42,324 nt of DNA from Burkholderiales bacterium (GTDB lineage Bacteria > Pseudomonadota > Gammaproteobacteria > Burkholderiales > Burkholderiaceae_C). Positions 9,553-20,653 of the stretch are shown here, piece after piece (position 1 is the first letter of the stretch; every line of letters starts with the position of its first letter). Both the position numbers and the translations under genes were made by a program. A model generated the notes under the pieces. That model was not told the origin of the DNA. It ran no database searches and saw only the letters and a list, made by a program, of their open reading frames with translations. The stretch is from NCBI GenBank assembly GCA_028871575.1, contig JAGWMW010000004.1, forward strand, positions 1-42,324. Reading direction: 5' to 3'.

Positions 9553-10152
9553 ATGACACAGAAACTCGACACCCTCCAAGCCGCGCTGACCGCCGCGCTG
9601 GGCGAGCGCATCCGGCGCCTGGTGCGCGACCGCGGCGAGATCACGGTCACGGTGGCGGCGGCCGATTACCTGGCGATCGCGCAGACCCTGCGCGACGAGC
9701 CGGCGCTGAAGTTCGAGCAGCTGATCGACCTCTGCGGCGTGGATTACGCCGACTACCGCAACGAGGCGCTCGAGGGCCCGCGCTACGCCGCGGTCTCGCA
9801 GCTGCTGTCGATCACGCACAACTGGCGCGTGCGGCTGAAGGTCCACGCGCCCGACGACGAGCTGCCTGCGCTGGCCTCCTTGACCGAGCTCTGGAGCTCG
9901 GCCAACTGGTTCGAGCGCGAGGCCTTCGACCTCTACGGCATCGTCTTCGAGGGCCACGCCGACCTGCGCCGCATCCTCACCGACTACGGCTTCATCGGCC
10001 ACCCGATGCGCAAGGATTTCCCGACCAGCGGCCATGTCGAGATGCGCTACGACGAGCAGACCAAGCGCGTGATCTACCAGCCCGTCTCGATCGAGCCGCG
10101 CGAGATCGTGCCGCGCGTCGTGCGCGAAGACCACTACGGCGGGCTTCAATGA
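9553..10152 (+). CDS. nuoC: NADH-quinone oxidoreductase subunit C
   Basis: The 199-residue subunit is separate from nuoD, unlike the fused nuoCD of enterobacteria. It contains the 30-kDa subunit signature [20 protein letters not shown] followed by [19 protein letters not shown]. It helps build the peripheral arm near the quinone-reducing module. It is followed by an unusually long 183-bp gap filled with repeats. Confidence 0.97.
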   Translation: MTQKLDTLQAALTAALGERIRRLVRDRGEITVTVAAADYLAIAQTLRDEPALKFEQLIDLCGVDYADYRNEALEGPRYAAVSQLLSITHNWRVRLKVHAPDDELPALASLTELWSSANWFEREAFDLYGIVFEGHADLRRILTDYGFIGHPMRKDFPTSGHVEMRYDEQTKRVIYQPVSIEPREIVPRVVREDHYGGLQ

Positions 10153-10335
10153 GCCCCCGAGATCACTTCGTTCCACGCAACGCCAGAGGCGTTGCTAGCT
10201 TGGCCGTCCAAGTCCGCGCAGGCGGACTTGGAGCCGCGGCCTGCGCCTCCCCGAGGGGGCCGTTCGCCGACGGCCCGGCGAAGCCGGTTCCGTGGCTTCA
10301 ACTGGGTCCCGTTGGCCGCGTTTCGTTGGCACTTC
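10153..10335 (+). repeat. Intergenic repeat element, copy 1, between nuoC and nuoD
   Basis: This 183-bp non-coding insert splits the nuo operon. It contains a perfect 8-bp hairpin (10177-10184 with 10188-10195), a perfect 11-bp hairpin TCCAAGTCCGC/GCGGACTTGGA (10207-10217 with 10222-10232), CCTCCCCGAGGGGG (10246-10259), and the core GCCGACGGCCCGGC, then GAAGCCGGTTCCGTGGC (10266-10296). The same core occurs at 30671-30701 and, diverged, near 18420-18446. The frame through it is open but has no protein-like sequence. Confidence 0.75.
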
Positions 10336-11589
10336 ATGGCTGAGATCAAGAACTACACGCTCAACTTCGGCCCGCAGCACCCTGCCGCCCACGGCGTGCT
10401 GCGCCTGGTGCTTGAGCTCGACGGCGAGGTCATCCAGCGCGCCGACCCGCACATCGGGCTGCTGCACCGGGCCACGGAAAAGCTGGCCGAGACCAAGACC
10501 TTCCTCCAGGCGCTGCCCTACATGGACCGGCTGGACTACGTCTCGATGATGTGCAACGAGCACGCCTACTGCCTGGCCATCGAGCGCCTGCTGGGCGTGG
10601 ACGTGCCCGAGCGCGCGCAGACCATCCGCGTCATGTTCGCCGAGATCACGCGGCTGCTGAACCACCTGATGTGGCTGGGCGCGCACGCGCTGGACTGCGG
10701 CGCGATGAACGTGTTCATCTACTGCTTCCGCGAGCGCGAGGACCTGTTCGACATGTACGAGGCGGTCAGCGGCGCGCGCATGCACGCCGCCTACTTCCGC
10801 CCCGGCGGCGTCTACCGCGACCTGCCCGACGCGATGCCGCAGTACCAGGCCAGCCGCATCCGCAACGAGCGGGCGATCAAGGCCCTGAACGAGGCCCGCA
10901 GCGGCAGCCTGCTCGACTTCATCGACGACTTCACGCGCCGATTCCCGAAGCTGGTCGACGAGTACGAGACCCTGCTCACCGACAACCGCATCTGGAAGCA
11001 GCGCACCGTGGGCATCGGCGTGGTGAGCCCCGAGCGCGCGCTGAACCTGGGCTTCACCGGCCCGATGCTGCGCGGCTCGGGCATCGCCTGGGACCTGCGC
11101 AAGACCCAGCCCTACGACGTCTACGGCCGGATGGATTTCGACGTGCCGGTGGGCGTCAACGGCGACACCTACGACCGCTACCTGGTGCGCATCGAGGAGA
11201 TGCGCCAGTCCAACCGCCTCATCCAGCAGTGCGTGGCCTGGCTGCGCGCGAATCCGGGCCCGGTGATCACGGCCAACCACAAGGTGGCGCCGCCCTCGCG
11301 CCTGGACATGAAGTCCAGCATGGAGGAGCTGATCCACCACTTCAAGCTCTTCACCGAAGGCATGCACGTGCCCGAGGGCGAGGTCTACGCCGCGGTCGAG
11401 CACCCCAAGGGCGAGTTCGGCATCTACCTCGTCAGCGACGGCGCCAACAAGCCCTACCGGCTGAAGATCAGGCCGCCCGGCTTCGCCCACCTGGCCGCGC
11501 TGGACGAGATGGCCCGCGGCCACATGATCGCCGACGCGGTCGCGATCATCGGCACCATGGACATCGTGTTCGGCGAGATCGACAGATGA
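10336..11589 (+). CDS. nuoD: NADH-quinone oxidoreductase subunit D
   Basis: The 417-residue 49-kDa subunit begins [20 protein letters not shown]. The GPQHPAAHG motif lines the quinone pocket together with NuoB. Other landmarks are [30 protein letters not shown] and the C-terminal [10 protein letters not shown]. An in-frame upstream ATG at 10192 would add 48 residues translated from the repeat and is rejected. The stop overlaps nuoE by ATGA. Confidence 0.97.
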   Translation: MAEIKNYTLNFGPQHPAAHGVLRLVLELDGEVIQRADPHIGLLHRATEKLAETKTFLQALPYMDRLDYVSMMCNEHAYCLAIERLLGVDVPERAQTIRVMFAEITRLLNHLMWLGAHALDCGAMNVFIYCFREREDLFDMYEAVSGARMHAAYFRPGGVYRDLPDAMPQYQASRIRNERAIKALNEARSGSLLDFIDDFTRRFPKLVDEYETLLTDNRIWKQRTVGIGVVSPERALNLGFTGPMLRGSGIAWDLRKTQPYDVYGRMDFDVPVGVNGDTYDRYLVRIEEMRQSNRLIQQCVAWLRANPGPVITANHKVAPPSRLDMKSSMEELIHHFKLFTEGMHVPEGEVYAAVEHPKGEFGIYLVSDGANKPYRLKIRPPGFAHLAALDEMARGHMIADAVAIIGTMDIVFGEIDR

Positions 11590-12071
11590 CGTTTTCAGAA
11601 GCCACCCTGGCGCGTTTCGCGCGCGAAGTCGCCAAGTACCCGGCCGGCCAGCAGGCGTCGGCGGTGATGGCCTGCCTGGCCATCGTGCAGCACGAGCAGG
11701 GCCATGTCTCGCCCGAGGCCGAGGACGCCGTGGCCGCCTACCTGGGCATGCCCGCGATCGCGGTGCACGAGGTGACCACGTTCTACAACATGTACAACGC
11801 GCAGCCGACGGGGCGCTACAAGCTCAACGTCTGCACCAACCTGCCCTGCGCGCTGCGCGACGGCGACCAGGCCCTGGCCCACCTGTGCCGGCGCCTGGGC
11901 GTCGAGCCCTACGGCAGCACCGCCGACGGCCGCTTCACCGTGCAGCCCAGCGAGTGCCTGGGCGCCTGCGCCGACGCGCCGGTGATGCTGGTCAACGACC
12001 GCCGCATGCTCAGCTTCATGAGCCCTGAGCGGCTCGACGAGCTGATCGAGACCCTGAAGGCGCAGGACTGA
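11586..12071 (+). CDS. nuoE: NADH-quinone oxidoreductase subunit E
   Basis: The 161-residue subunit has a thioredoxin-like fold and holds the [2Fe-2S] cluster N1a in the NADH-oxidising module. Ligands are C83 and C88 (CTNLPC) and C124 and C128 (CLGAC). [17 protein letters not shown] is a family signature. The start is the ATG overlapping the nuoD stop; the long in-frame extension across nuoD is a shadow. Confidence 0.97.
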   Translation: MTFSEATLARFAREVAKYPAGQQASAVMACLAIVQHEQGHVSPEAEDAVAAYLGMPAIAVHEVTTFYNMYNAQPTGRYKLNVCTNLPCALRDGDQALAHLCRRLGVEPYGSTADGRFTVQPSECLGACADAPVMLVNDRRMLSFMSPERLDELIETLKAQD

Positions 12072-12075
12072 AGCC

Positions 12076-13431
<1,356 letters not shown>

Positions 13432-13450
13432 TTCCCCGAGCGCAGCAGCC

Positions 13451-15787
13451 ATGATCGAAATCGAACTCGACGGCCGCAAGGTCAGCGTGCCCGAAGGCAG
13501 CATGGTCATGCATGCGGCCGACGCGGCGGGCACCTACATCCCCCACTTCTGCTACCACAAGAAGCTGTCCATCGCGGCCAACTGCCGCATGTGCCTGGTC
13601 GACATCGAGAAGATGCCCAAGGCCATGCCCGCCTGCGCCACGCCGGTGACCAACGGCATGGTCGTGCGCACCCAGAGCGAGAAGGCGACCCGGGCGCAGA
13701 AGAGCGTGATGGAGTTCCTGCTGATCAACCACCCGCTGGACTGCCCCATCTGCGACCAGGGCGGCGAGTGCCAGCTGCAGGACCTGGCGGTGGGTTACGG
13801 CGGCAGCGCCAGCCGCTACCAGGAAGAAAAGCGCGTCGTCTTCCATAAAGATGTCGGCCCGCTGATCAGCATGGAGGAGATGAGCCGCTGCATCCATTGC
13901 ACGCGCTGCGTCCGCTTCGGGCAAGAGGTGGCCGGCGTGATGGAGCTGGGCATGATCCACCGCGGCGAGCACAGCGAGATCACCACCGCCGAAGGCCGCA
14001 CGGTGGATAGCGAGCTGTCGGGCAACATGATCGACATCTGCCCGGTGGGCGCGCTCACGAGCAAGCCCTTCCGCTACAGCGCCCGCACCTGGGAGCTCTC
14101 GCGCCGCAAGTCGGTTTCGCCGCACGACAGCACCGGCGCCAACCTCGTCGTGCAGGTCAAGGCCGGCCGCGTGATGCGCGTGGTGCCGCTGGAGAACGAG
14201 GCCGTCAACGAGTGCTGGATCGCCGACCGCGACCGCTTCAGCTACGAGGCGGTCAACAGCCCGGCCCGGCTGACGCAGCCGATGATCAAGCAGGGCGGCC
14301 AGTGGCAGGCCGTCGACTGGAAGACCGCGCTGGCCTACGTGGCCGATGGCCTGCGGCGCGTGAAGGCCGAGTTCGGCGCCGGTGCGATCGGGGCGCTCGG
14401 CCATCCGATGTCGACGACCGAAGAGCTGCACCTGCTGGCGCGCCTGATGCGCGGCCTGGGCAGCGAGAACATCGACCACCGGCTGCGCCACGCCGACTTC
14501 GCCCCCGCTGCGCCGGCGGGCCATGCGCACTGGCTCGGCACCTCGATCGCCTCGCTCTCCTCGCTCGACCGCGCGCTCGTCGTCGGCTCGTTCCTGCGCA
14601 AGGACCACCCGCTGTTCGCACTGCGGCTGCGCCAGGCGGCGCGCCACGGCGCGCAGATCCACAGCCTGCATGCGCTGCACGACGACTGGCTGCTGCCGCT
14701 GGCCGAGACCGTCACGGCCGCGCCCTCGGGCTGGGTGCAGGCCCTGGCCGACCTCGCGGCTGCGGTGGCTGCGGCCCGCGGCGTGGCGGCGCCGGCGGCG
14801 GGGCAGGTCACCGCGCAGGGCCAGCGCATCGCCGCCTCGATGCTGGGCGGCGAGCGCAAGGCGGTGCTGCTCGGCCATGCGGCCGCCCAGCATCCGCAGG
14901 CCTCGCTGCTGCTGGCGCTGTCGCACTGGATCGGCCAGCACACCGGCGCCAGCGTGGGCTTCCTGGGCGAGGGTGGCAACGGTGTCGGGGCCCAGCTCGT
15001 GCGCGCGCTGCCCGGCCCCGGCGGGCTGAACGCCGGCCAGATGCTCACGCAGCCCATGAAGGCGCTGCTGCTGCTGCACGCCGAGCCGCTGCTGGACGGC
15101 GCCGACCCGGCCGCCGCGCGCGCCGCGCTGGCGGCCTCGGGCCTCGTGGTGGCGATGACGGCGTTCAAGGACCTCGACCAGGGCCTGGCCGACGTCGCCG
15201 ACGTGCTGCTGCCGGTGGCGCCCTACACCGAGACCGCCGGCAGCTTCGTCAACGCCGAGGGCCGGCTGCAGAGCTTCCACGGCGTGGCCAAGCCCCTGGG
15301 CGAGACGCGCCCGGCCTGGAAGGTGCTGCGCGTGCTGGGCAACCTGCTCGACCTGCCGGACTTCGATTTCGAGACGGCTGAGGACGTGCGGGCCCAGGCG
15401 CTGGGCGACCCGGCGGGGCTGCCGCAGCGCCTGGACAACGCCGGGCCGCCGCTGCCGTCCACGCTGCCGGCACCCGCCGCGGCGGGCCTGGAGCGCATCG
15501 CCGACGTGCCCATCTACGGCACCGACCCGCTGGTGCGCCGCGCCGGCTCGCTGCAGCTGACGGCCGATGCCCGCCCGCCCGTGGTGGGCCTGGCGAGCGC
15601 GCTGTGGCAGCAGCTGGGCCTGGAGCCCGGCGCGAGCGTGCGCGTGCGCCAGGGCGCGGCCTCGGCCGTGCTGCCGGCGCGCGAGGACGCCAGCCTGGCG
15701 CCGACCGCGGTGCGCATCGCCGCCGGGCATGTCGCCACGGCCGGCCTGGGCCCGATGTTCGGCGCCGTCACGGTCGAGAAGGCTTGA
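13451..15787 (+). CDS. nuoG: NADH-quinone oxidoreductase subunit G
   Basis: The 778-residue iron-sulfur subunit carries the electron wire. The N-terminal [2Fe-2S] site N1b uses C34, C45, C48 and C62. The [18 protein letters not shown] segment supplies the N5 site with its histidine ligand, and [10 protein letters not shown] with ICPVGAL supplies N4. The extra N7 cysteine motif of the E. coli and Thermus proteins is absent after GALTSKPF, so this is the mitochondrial-like short-wire type. The rest is a molybdopterin-oxidoreductase-like fold without cofactor motifs. The start at 13451 follows nuoF by 19 bp; the longer frame upstream is a shadow. Confidence 0.97.
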   Translation: MIEIELDGRKVSVPEGSMVMHAADAAGTYIPHFCYHKKLSIAANCRMCLVDIEKMPKAMPACATPVTNGMVVRTQSEKATRAQKSVMEFLLINHPLDCPICDQGGECQLQDLAVGYGGSASRYQEEKRVVFHKDVGPLISMEEMSRCIHCTRCVRFGQEVAGVMELGMIHRGEHSEITTAEGRTVDSELSGNMIDICPVGALTSKPFRYSARTWELSRRKSVSPHDSTGANLVVQVKAGRVMRVVPLENEAVNECWIADRDRFSYEAVNSPARLTQPMIKQGGQWQAVDWKTALAYVADGLRRVKAEFGAGAIGALGHPMSTTEELHLLARLMRGLGSENIDHRLRHADFAPAAPAGHAHWLGTSIASLSSLDRALVVGSFLRKDHPLFALRLRQAARHGAQIHSLHALHDDWLLPLAETVTAAPSGWVQALADLAAAVAAARGVAAPAAGQVTAQGQRIAASMLGGERKAVLLGHAAAQHPQASLLLALSHWIGQHTGASVGFLGEGGNGVGAQLVRALPGPGGLNAGQMLTQPMKALLLLHAEPLLDGADPAAARAALAASGLVVAMTAFKDLDQGLADVADVLLPVAPYTETAGSFVNAEGRLQSFHGVAKPLGETRPAWKVLRVLGNLLDLPDFDFETAEDVRAQALGDPAGLPQRLDNAGPPLPSTLPAPAAAGLERIADVPIYGTDPLVRRAGSLQLTADARPPVVGLASALWQQLGLEPGASVRVRQGAASAVLPAREDASLAPTAVRIAAGHVATAGLGPMFGAVTVEKA

Positions 15788-15792
15788 GCGCC

Positions 15793-16854
15793 ATGTTCGA
15801 CACCGTCAACCATGTCGGCAGCGGCCTGCTCGGCCCCACGCTGTGGCTCGTGGTCTGGAGCCTGGTGAAGATCGTCGTCGTCGTGCTGCCGCTGATGATC
15901 TGCGTGGCCTACCTCACGCTGTGGGAGCGCAAGGGCATCGGCTACACCCAGATCCGGCTCGGCCCCAACCGCGTCGGCCCGCTCGGGCTGCTGCAGCCCA
16001 TCGCCGATGCGGTCAAGCTGATCTTCAAGGAGATCATCCGCCCCACCGCCGCGGCCAAGGGCCTGTTCTTCCTCGGCCCGGTGCTGACGATCATGCCGGC
16101 GCTGGCGGCCTGGGCGGTGGTGCCCTTCGGGCCCGAGGTGGCGCTGGCCAACGTCAATGCCGGGCTGCTGTTCCTGATGGCCATCACCTCGATGGAGGTC
16201 TACGGCGTCATCATCGCGGGCTGGGCCAGCAATTCGAAGTACGCCTTCCTGGGCGCGCTGCGGGCCAGCGCGCAGATGGTCAGCTACGAGATCGCGATGG
16301 GCTTCTGCCTGGTCGTGGTGCTGATGGTCACTGGCAGCATGAACCTCTCCGACATCGTGATGTCGCAGGGCCGCGGCACCTTCGCCGGCCTGGGGCTCGG
16401 GTTCCTGTCCTGGAACTGGCTGCCGCTGCTGCCGATCTTCGTCGTCTACTTCATCGCCGGCCTGGCCGAGACCAACCGCCACCCCTTCGACGTGGTCGAG
16501 GGCGAGAGCGAAATCGTCGCCGGCCACATGATCGAGTACTCGGGCATGTCGTTCGCGATGTTCTTCCTGGCCGAGTACGCCAACATCATTCTCGTCAGCA
16601 CGCTGTGCACGCTGATGTTCCTGGGCGGCTGGCTGCCTCCGCTGGGCTTCCTCGGCTTCGTGCCGGGCTGGATCTGGCTCGGCCTGAAGGTCTTCGTGGT
16701 GGCCACGATGTTCCTCTGGGTGCGCGCCACGTTCCCGCGCTTCCGCTACGACCAGATCATGCGCCTGGGCTGGAAGATCTTCATTCCCGTGACCCTGGTC
16801 TGGCTGGTCGTCGTCGGGCTGTGGATCGTCTCCCCCCTCAACATCTGGAAATGA
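15793..16854 (+). CDS. nuoH: NADH-quinone oxidoreductase subunit H
   Basis: The 353-residue membrane subunit (ND1) forms the heel of complex I and part of the quinone channel. It has about eight helices and the conserved loops [20 protein letters not shown] and [20 protein letters not shown], the latter holding the acidic residues of the E channel. It starts 5 bp after nuoG at [14 protein letters not shown]. Confidence 0.97.
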   Translation: MFDTVNHVGSGLLGPTLWLVVWSLVKIVVVVLPLMICVAYLTLWERKGIGYTQIRLGPNRVGPLGLLQPIADAVKLIFKEIIRPTAAAKGLFFLGPVLTIMPALAAWAVVPFGPEVALANVNAGLLFLMAITSMEVYGVIIAGWASNSKYAFLGALRASAQMVSYEIAMGFCLVVVLMVTGSMNLSDIVMSQGRGTFAGLGLGFLSWNWLPLLPIFVVYFIAGLAETNRHPFDVVEGESEIVAGHMIEYSGMSFAMFFLAEYANIILVSTLCTLMFLGGWLPPLGFLGFVPGWIWLGLKVFVVATMFLWVRATFPRFRYDQIMRLGWKIFIPVTLVWLVVVGLWIVSPLNIWK

Positions 16855-16862
16855 GGCCGACG

Positions 16863-17360
16863 ATGTCGAAGATCGCCGCCATCAAGGACGTCTTCTCCAG
16901 CTTCATGCTGGCCGAGCTGTTCAAGGGCATGGCGCTGACCGGGCGCTACTTCCTGTCCAAGAACATCACGATCCAGTTCCCGGAGGAGAAGACGCCGCTG
17001 TCGCCGCGCTTCCGCGGCCTGCACGCCCTGCGCCGCTACGACAACGGCGAGGAGCGCTGCATCGCCTGCAAGCTGTGCGAGGCGGTCTGCCCGGCGATGG
17101 CGATCACGATCGAGAGCGAGGTGCGCGCCGACGGCAGCCGCCGCACCAAGCGCTACGACATCGACCTCACCAAGTGCATCTTTTGCGGCTTCTGCGAGGA
17201 GAGCTGCCCGGTGGACAGCATCGTCGAGACGCACCACTTCGAGTACCACGGCGAGAAGCGCGGCGACCTCTACTTCACCAAGGACATGCTGCTGGCCGTG
17301 GGCGACCGCTACGAGGGCGAGATCGCCGCCCGCCGCGCCGCCGACGCCAAGTACCGATAA
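16863..17360 (+). CDS. nuoI: NADH-quinone oxidoreductase subunit I
   Basis: The 165-residue subunit has two ferredoxin-type [4Fe-4S] motifs. The first is C66, C69, C72 and C76 ([12 protein letters not shown]); the second is C105, C108, C111 and C115 ([12 protein letters not shown]). These are clusters N6a and N6b, linking NuoG to NuoB. The N-terminal amphipathic helix ([15 protein letters not shown]) anchors it to the membrane arm. MSKIAAIK is chosen over an in-frame ATG 12 nt upstream that overlaps the nuoH stop. Confidence 0.97.
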   Translation: MSKIAAIKDVFSSFMLAELFKGMALTGRYFLSKNITIQFPEEKTPLSPRFRGLHALRRYDNGEERCIACKLCEAVCPAMAITIESEVRADGSRRTKRYDIDLTKCIFCGFCEESCPVDSIVETHHFEYHGEKRGDLYFTKDMLLAVGDRYEGEIAARRAADAKYR

Positions 17361-17410
17361 AGCCCGACACCGCCGGGCACGCCCCGCGCGGGGCGCCGCC
17401 CAGGACCTCC

Positions 17411-18043
17411 ATGAACTCGATCACCGCACTCTTCTACGTCTTCTCGGCGGTGCTGCTGTTCGCCGCGCTGCGCGTCATCACCGCGCGCAGCACGGTGCAC
17501 GCCGCGCTGTATCTGGTGCTGGCCTTCTTCAGCGCCAGCTGCGTGTGGATGCTGCTGCGGGCGGAGTTTCTGGCCATCGTGCTGGTTCTGGTGTACGTGG
17601 GCGCGGTGATGGTGCTGTTCCTGTTCGTGGTGATGATGCTGGACATCGACACCGATCGCCTGCGCGAGGGCTTCTGGCTGCACCTGCCGCTGGCCGGCCT
17701 GATCGGCGCCGTGATCGCGCTCGAGATGGCGCTGGTGCTGATGCGCGGCTTCAACCTGGATGCGCCGGCCGCCAGCGCGCACGACCTGGCCCAGGGCAAC
17801 ACGCGGCTGCTGGGCCTGGCGCTGTACACCCGCTACCTCTACCCGCTGCAGCTGGCGGCAGTGCTGCTGCTGGTGGCCATCGTCGCGGCCATTGCGCTGA
17901 CGCTGCGCGCGCGCAAGGACAGCCGGCATCTCGACCCGGCGCAGCAGGTGAGGGCGAAGAAGGCCGACCGCGTGCGCCTGGTCAAGATGGCCGCCACCGT
18001 CGAGGCGCCCTCGGCCGCCGCCGGCGAGGGGGCCCCGCGATGA
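17411..18043 (+). CDS. nuoJ: NADH-quinone oxidoreductase subunit J
   Basis: The 210-residue ND6-type membrane subunit has five predicted helices. The conserved [20 protein letters not shown] and [20 protein letters not shown] contain the pi-bulge helix used in conformational coupling. The C-terminal 40 residues are a polar, charged cytoplasmic tail. The stop overlaps the nuoK start. Confidence 0.96.
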   Translation: MNSITALFYVFSAVLLFAALRVITARSTVHAALYLVLAFFSASCVWMLLRAEFLAIVLVLVYVGAVMVLFLFVVMMLDIDTDRLREGFWLHLPLAGLIGAVIALEMALVLMRGFNLDAPAASAHDLAQGNTRLLGLALYTRYLYPLQLAAVLLLVAIVAAIALTLRARKDSRHLDPAQQVRAKKADRVRLVKMAATVEAPSAAAGEGAPR

Positions 18044-18366
18044 ACGGCGCCCTGACCCTGGGCCACTACCTGTCGCTGGGCGGCATCCTGTTCGCGCTGT
18101 CGGTGATCGGCATCTTCCTGAACCGGCGCAACCTGATCGTGCTGCTGATGGCCATCGAGCTGATGCTGCTGGCCGTCAATCTCAACTTCATCGCCTTCTC
18201 GCACTACCTGCCGCTGGAAGCCGACCGCATGGCCGGGCAGGTGTTCGTGTTCTTCATCCTCACGGTGGCCGCGGCCGAGTCGGCCATCGGCCTGGCGATC
18301 CTGGTCGTGCTGTTCCGCAACCGCGCCTCGATCAACGTCGAAGAACTCGACGAGCTCAAGGGATGA
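18040..18366 (+). CDS. nuoK: NADH-quinone oxidoreductase subunit K
   Basis: The 108-residue ND4L-type subunit has three helices. Membrane-embedded glutamates of the proton path are in [19 protein letters not shown] and [16 protein letters not shown]. The usual length is about 101 residues, and the small excess is at the N-terminus. An ATGA overlap links it to nuoJ. Confidence 0.96.
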   Translation: MNGALTLGHYLSLGGILFALSVIGIFLNRRNLIVLLMAIELMLLAVNLNFIAFSHYLPLEADRMAGQVFVFFILTVAAAESAIGLAILVVLFRNRASINVEELDELKG

Positions 18367-18483
18367 ATGTGATCCCCGCCCGCAGCGCCTTCGGCGCTCC
18401 CCCCCAGGGGAACGCCGCCAGCGACCCGGCAAAGCCGGTTCCGCGGCGGCCGCTTGGCTTTGCCGCGTTCATCGCACATTGAC
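18367..18483 (+). repeat. Intergenic repeat element, copy 2, between nuoK and nuoL
   Basis: This 117-bp non-coding gap carries CGCTCCCCCCCAGGGG followed by GCGACCCGGCAAAGCCGGTT and CCGCGGC, a diverged version of the core at 10266-10296. It is the second such element inside the nuo operon. Confidence 0.65.
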
Positions 18484-20592
18484 ATGGCTTCCTCGATTTC
18501 GCAAAACCTCCTGTTGACAGTGCCGCTGGCACCCCTGGCCGGGGCGCTGCTGGCCGGCCTGGCCGGCAAGAAGATCGGCGTGCGCGGCGCGCACACCGTC
18601 ACCATCCTGGGCGTGCTCGTCGCCTTCATCGGCTCGGCCCTGGTGCTGTGGCAGGTGGCCGGTGGCGCGCGCTATGCCGGCACCGTGTACCAGTGGGCCG
18701 TGCAGGGCCGGCTGGTGATGGAGGTCGGCTTCCTGGTCGACGGGCTGACGGCGATGATGATGGTGGTGGTCACCTTCGTCTCGCTGATGGTGCACGTCTA
18801 CACCATCGGCTACATGGAGGGCGACCCCGGCTACCAGCGCTTCTTCGCCTACATCTCGCTGTTCACCTTCAGCATGCTGATGCTGGTGATGAGCAACAAC
18901 TTCCTGCAGCTGTTCTTCGGCTGGGAGGCGGTGGGGCTGGTGAGCTACCTACTGATCGGCTTCTGGTTCAAGCGGCCCACGGCCGTGTTCGCCAACCTCA
19001 AGGCCTTCCTGGTCAACCGCGTGGGCGACCTCGGCTTCATCCTCGGCATCGGGCTGCTGCTGGCCTACGCCGGCTCGCTGAACTACGGCGAGGTGTTCGC
19101 CAAGGCGCCCGAGCTGGCCAAGATCGCGTTCGCCCAGCCGCTGTGGGGCGGCGACTGGCGGCTCGTCACCGTGGCCTGCATCTGCCTGTTCATCGGGGCC
19201 ATGGGCAAGAGCGCGCAGTTTCCGCTGCATGTCTGGCTGCCCGACTCGATGGAAGGCCCGACGCCCATCTCGGCCCTGATCCACGCCGCCACCATGGTCA
19301 CGGCGGGCATCTTCATGGTGGCGCGCATGTCGCCGCTGTTCGAGCTGTCGGACACGGCGCTCAACTTCGTGCTGGTGATCGGCTCGATCACGGCGTTGTT
19401 CATGGGCTTCCTGGGCATGATCCAGAACGACATCAAGCGCGTCGTCGCCTACTCCACGCTCAGCCAGCTCGGCTACATGACGGTGGCCCTCGGCGCCAGC
19501 GCCTATTCGGCCGCCGTGTTCCACCTCATGACGCACGCCTTCTTCAAGGCCCTGCTGTTCCTGGGCGCGGGCTCGGTGATCATGGGCATGCACCACGACC
19601 AGGACATCCGCAACATGGGCGGCCTGCGCCGCTACATGCCGATCACCTGGATCACCTCGCTGCTGGGCAGTCTGGCGCTGATCGGCACACCGCTGTTCGC
19701 GGGGTTCTACAGCAAGGACAGCATCATCGAGGCGGTCGGCCTGACCCACCTGCCGGGCACGCCCTTCGCGGTGTTCGCCGTCACGGCCAGCGTGTTCGTG
19801 ACGGCGTTCTACTCGTTCCGGATGTACTTCCTGGTCTTCCACGGCCCCGAGCGGTTCCGCCACAAGCCGCACCCGCCCGAAGCCCACGGCGACGACGCGC
19901 AGGGGCACGCCGACCAGGGCCAGCATGCCGACCCTGCCAACCACGGTGTCCATGGCGACCACGGCGCCCATGGCAGCCATGAGGCCCACGACGCCACGCC
20001 GCACGAATCGCCCTGGGTCGTGACCGCGCCGCTGGTGCTGCTGGCCATCCCCTCGGTGCTGATCGGCTTCCTCACCATCGGCCCGATGCTGTACGGCAGT
20101 TTCTTCGCCGACTCGATCTTCGTCGACAGCACCGCGCACCCGGCGATGAAGCGGCTGGCCGAGGAATACCACGGCCCCTCGGCGATGGCGCTGCACGCGC
20201 TGGCCGGCCTGCCGTTCTGGCTGGCGCTGGCGGGCGTGGCCACGGCGGCGTGGTTCTACCTGCTGCAGCCGTCCATCCCCGCGGCGCTGGCGCGCCGCTT
20301 CGCGCCGTTGATGCGGCTGCTGCAGAACAAGTACTACCTGGACTGGTTCAACGAGCATGTGCTGGCCGCGGGGGCGCGCGCCGTCGGGCGCTTCCTGTGG
20401 CGGCGCGGCGACGTGGGCCTGATCGACGGCGCCCTGGTCGACGGCTCGGCCGGCATGGTGCGGCGCTTCGCCGGCGTGGTGCGGCAGGCCCAGAGCGGCC
20501 ACCTGTACCAGTACGCGCTGGTCATGGTCCTGGGCATCTTCGGGCTGCTCACCTGGACGCTGTGGCCCTACCTCGGCGCGCTCATGCGCTGA
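18484..20592 (+). CDS. nuoL: NADH-quinone oxidoreductase subunit L
   Basis: The 702-residue antiporter-like subunit (ND5) has a long lateral helix at its C-terminus. Family motifs include SNNFLQLFFGWEAVGLVSYL, MGKSAQFPLHVWLPDSMEGP and STLSQLGYMTVALG. Residues about 458-510 form a hydrophilic loop with 12 histidines, including HGVHGDHGAHGSH, between transmembrane segments. The start at 18484 (MASSISQNLLL) follows repeat copy 2. An earlier in-frame ATG at 18454 lies in the repeat and is less likely. Confidence 0.97.
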   Translation: MASSISQNLLLTVPLAPLAGALLAGLAGKKIGVRGAHTVTILGVLVAFIGSALVLWQVAGGARYAGTVYQWAVQGRLVMEVGFLVDGLTAMMMVVVTFVSLMVHVYTIGYMEGDPGYQRFFAYISLFTFSMLMLVMSNNFLQLFFGWEAVGLVSYLLIGFWFKRPTAVFANLKAFLVNRVGDLGFILGIGLLLAYAGSLNYGEVFAKAPELAKIAFAQPLWGGDWRLVTVACICLFIGAMGKSAQFPLHVWLPDSMEGPTPISALIHAATMVTAGIFMVARMSPLFELSDTALNFVLVIGSITALFMGFLGMIQNDIKRVVAYSTLSQLGYMTVALGASAYSAAVFHLMTHAFFKALLFLGAGSVIMGMHHDQDIRNMGGLRRYMPITWITSLLGSLALIGTPLFAGFYSKDSIIEAVGLTHLPGTPFAVFAVTASVFVTAFYSFRMYFLVFHGPERFRHKPHPPEAHGDDAQGHADQGQHADPANHGVHGDHGAHGSHEAHDATPHESPWVVTAPLVLLAIPSVLIGFLTIGPMLYGSFFADSIFVDSTAHPAMKRLAEEYHGPSAMALHALAGLPFWLALAGVATAAWFYLLQPSIPAALARRFAPLMRLLQNKYYLDWFNEHVLAAGARAVGRFLWRRGDVGLIDGALVDGSAGMVRRFAGVVRQAQSGHLYQYALVMVLGIFGLLTWTLWPYLGALMR

Positions 20593-20653
20593 AGGCGCCG
20601 AGGCCCGCCGCCCCCGGCCCCCAGAAGAACAACGGGAAGAGAGAGAGTCGAAG

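Noticed and set aside
10192-10335. A 48-residue N-terminal extension of NuoD
   Set aside because: It is translated from the intergenic repeat, and NuoD homology starts exactly at [16 protein letters not shown].
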